From the NCBI GenBank assembly GCA_022360535.1, contig JAKSCP010000226.1, forward strand, positions 1-15,204: a stretch of 15,204 nt of DNA. Reading direction: 5' to 3'. The stretch comes from Pseudomonadales bacterium. Its GTDB lineage: Bacteria; Pseudomonadota; Gammaproteobacteria; Pseudomonadales; Pseudohongiellaceae. The notes under the pieces are model-generated. The model was not told the DNA's origin, ran no database searches, and was given only the letters and a program-made list of their open reading frames with translations. Shown piece after piece: positions 13,750 through 15,204 of the stretch (positions are counted from its first letter, which is position 1; every line of letters starts with the position of its first letter). A program made the translations under genes and the position numbers.

Positions 13750-14733
13750 ATGAAAGCTGTCCTTTGTAAAGCCTACGGACCACCCGAAGATTTGGTTATG
13801 GGGGAAGTCCCTGACCTCGAGCCCGGCGAAGGCGAGGCTGTCATCGAGGTGTATGCAGCCTCTCTGAATTTTCCCGATGGCCTGCAGATTCAAGGCAAGT
13901 ATCAGTTCCAGCCGCCCATGCCCTTTACCCCCGGCTCAGAGGTAGGCGGCATCATAAAGTCACTGGGTCCCGGCTTCGAAGGCTTCAATGTTGGTGATCG
14001 CGTAATGGCGATACCCGGCATCGGAGGACTCGCAGAACAGGTGCTGGTCAAACCCGACAGTGTGCACCGCATCCCGGACAACATGGATTTCAAAACTGCG
14101 GCCGGCTTTGCCATGGTGTATACCACTTCCTACCATGCACTAAAGCAGCGCGCTCAGTTGCAGCCTGGCGAAACGTTGTTGGTGCTGGGCGCCAGCGGCG
14201 GAGTTGGAATTACAGCCGTAGAGCTGGGTAAGGTCATGGGCGCCAGAGTCATTGCGGCCGCCAGCACAGAGGAAAAGCTGGATTTCGTCAGGCAGTTTAA
14301 TCCTGACGAAACCATCAACTACGGTGACGGCGAACTCAAGGAGAAAGTGAAAGAGCTGACGGGCGGACGCGGTGCCGATGTGATTTATGATCCGGTTGGT
14401 GGTGATCTTTTCGATCAATGCTGTCGTTGCATTAACTGGAACGGCCGCCTGCTTGTCATTGGTTTCACCAGTGGCCGTATTCCCGAATACAAAGCCAATC
14501 TTGCATTGCTGAAAGGCTCTTCCATGGTTGGTGTTTTCCTTGGAAGGTTTCGCAAAGAAGAACCTTCTGAGTATCAAAAGAACTTCGATGAATTGCTCTC
14601 GATGTATGAAGAAGGAAAACTAAATCCCTTGGTAACCCAGGTCTTTCCCGGCGAACAGTTCGTCGAAGCCTTCAATGTATTCACCCAGCGTCGCGCCATG
14701 GGTAAAGTCACGGTAGAGTTTAAGACCGAGTAA
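13750..14733 (+). CDS. NADPH:quinone oxidoreductase-like protein (zinc-free MDR family)
   Basis: A 327-residue medium-chain dehydrogenase/reductase of the quinone oxidoreductase group. It has the GroES-like N-terminal domain: MKAVLCKAYGPPEDL, AASLNFPDGLQIQGKYQFQP (36-55), PFTPGSEVGGII (58-69) and GDRVMA (82-87). The Rossmann fold follows, with LVLGASGGVG (144-153), a helix, and IAAASTEEK (168-176). The zinc-ligand cysteines of alcohol dehydrogenases are absent, as in quinone reductases. GRGADVIYDPVGG and GRLLVIGFTSG are the usual later motifs. It probably reduces an enone or quinone with NADPH; the true substrate is unknown. The next gene, an acyl-CoA synthetase, starts 8 bp after the stop, so the two form an operon and may act on the same acyl substrate. 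Confidence 0.92.
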   Translation: MKAVLCKAYGPPEDLVMGEVPDLEPGEGEAVIEVYAASLNFPDGLQIQGKYQFQPPMPFTPGSEVGGIIKSLGPGFEGFNVGDRVMAIPGIGGLAEQVLVKPDSVHRIPDNMDFKTAAGFAMVYTTSYHALKQRAQLQPGETLLVLGASGGVGITAVELGKVMGARVIAAASTEEKLDFVRQFNPDETINYGDGELKEKVKELTGGRGADVIYDPVGGDLFDQCCRCINWNGRLLVIGFTSGRIPEYKANLALLKGSSMVGVFLGRFRKEEPSEYQKNFDELLSMYEEGKLNPLVTQVFPGEQFVEAFNVFTQRRAMGKVTVEFKTE

Positions 14734-14741
14734 TCCTATCG

Positions 14742-15204
14742 ATGTTGAGTGACGAAGAAATTCGCCAGGACCTGGCGAAACTAAAAGACATTGTCGCCGC
14801 TCATAAGGCGCCAGATGCCCCACTCGCAGTTGGCACCGCAACCATAGACGGTCGCGAGCTACCGGTTTTCACCAAGGTTCCAGAGAATTTAGGCCAGCTT
14901 TATGGGCTTAGTCTGGAGCAGCCCGATCTACCCTTTCTCGTCTATCAGGACGAACGCTACAGCTACGCAGAGAGCCTGGACATGGCGCGCCGACTGTCAC
15001 GGGTACTATTGGAGCGATACAATATTCAAACTGGCGAGCGGGTAGCAGTCTGTGCACGCAATTCACCGGAGTGGTGTCTGGCGTACATGGCGGTCACCCT
15101 GATCGGTGGCATCGTCGTGCCAATGAACTCCTGGTGGCGAAGCGCCGAACTGGAGTATGGACTTCGAGACAGTGGCAGCCGTCTGGTATTCGCCGATTCA
15201 CCAC
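14742..15204 (+). CDS. AMP-dependent acyl-CoA synthetase, N-terminal part, cut by the window end
   Basis: The frame from the ATG at 14742 stays open to the last base, giving 154 codons of a protein that in this family is usually about 500-570 residues. The translation begins MLSDEEIRQDLAKLKDIV and carries typical N-terminal features of class I adenylate-forming enzymes. These are a YQDERYSYAES segment near residue 70, GERVAVCARNSPEWCLAYMA near 100-120 and GGIVVPMNSWWRSAELEYGL near 125-145, followed by DSGSRLVFAD. The last two are characteristic of fatty acid or carboxylic acid CoA ligases. The AMP-binding P-loop and catalytic lysine lie outside the window, so the substrate cannot be judged. 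It is cotranscribed with the quinone-oxidoreductase-like gene. Confidence 0.9.
   Translation, partial: MLSDEEIRQDLAKLKDIVAAHKAPDAPLAVGTATIDGRELPVFTKVPENLGQLYGLSLEQPDLPFLVYQDERYSYAESLDMARRLSRVLLERYNIQTGERVAVCARNSPEWCLAYMAVTLIGGIVVPMNSWWRSAELEYGLRDSGSRLVFADSP

Overview
This window reads as an ordinary chromosomal stretch of a gammaproteobacterium, most likely an aquatic lineage near Pseudomonadales/Cellvibrionales. The support is gene family and synteny: RF3 close to the E. coli form, a long-form psi subunit (HolD) directly before RimI, a separate topoisomerase-type zinc-finger protein, a GAF-GspE ATPase and dense, alternating gene strands. Base composition is near-balanced in genes. There are no transposases, phage genes, CRISPR arrays, rRNA or recognisable tRNA genes. 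The genus is inference.

Left part (1-4682): prfC (RF3) and the 5' part of tgt lie on the minus strand, 14 bp apart, and probably share one transcript. Divergent from them are an acyl-CoA dehydrogenase with its catalytic glutamate apparently in the LCAD/IVD position, and an unusual APS kinase. The kinase carries the two beta-barrel domains of CysN at its N terminus but has no GTPase domain.

Middle part (4706-6983): an unrecognised 212-residue acidic protein (minus), then the one large gene-free gap (5345-5943). The gap is AT-rich and holds a compact group of DnaA-box sequences, three of them in tandem at a 12-13 bp pitch, next to a segment of about 23% GC. Two small membrane or membrane-anchored proteins then converge tail to tail.

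Right part (6984-15204): a 778-residue GAF-MshEN-GspE/PilB-type ATPase (minus); an exported protein with a GIGH motif; hisC; a three-zinc-finger protein translationally coupled (GTGA overlap) to a small two-helix membrane protein; the holD-like/rimI pair (minus); and a divergent quinone-oxidoreductase-like gene 8 bp before an acyl-CoA synthetase cut by the window end.

Functional themes are translation and tRNA modification (prfC, tgt, rimI), replication (the long psi and possibly the DnaA-box cluster), sulfate activation (the CysC fusion), acyl-CoA metabolism (ACAD, acyl-CoA synthetase), histidine biosynthesis (hisC) and a pilus/secretion-type motor. No single new multi-gene system is evident. 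The items most worth a second look are the DnaA-box array and the GTPase-less CysN-CysC fusion.
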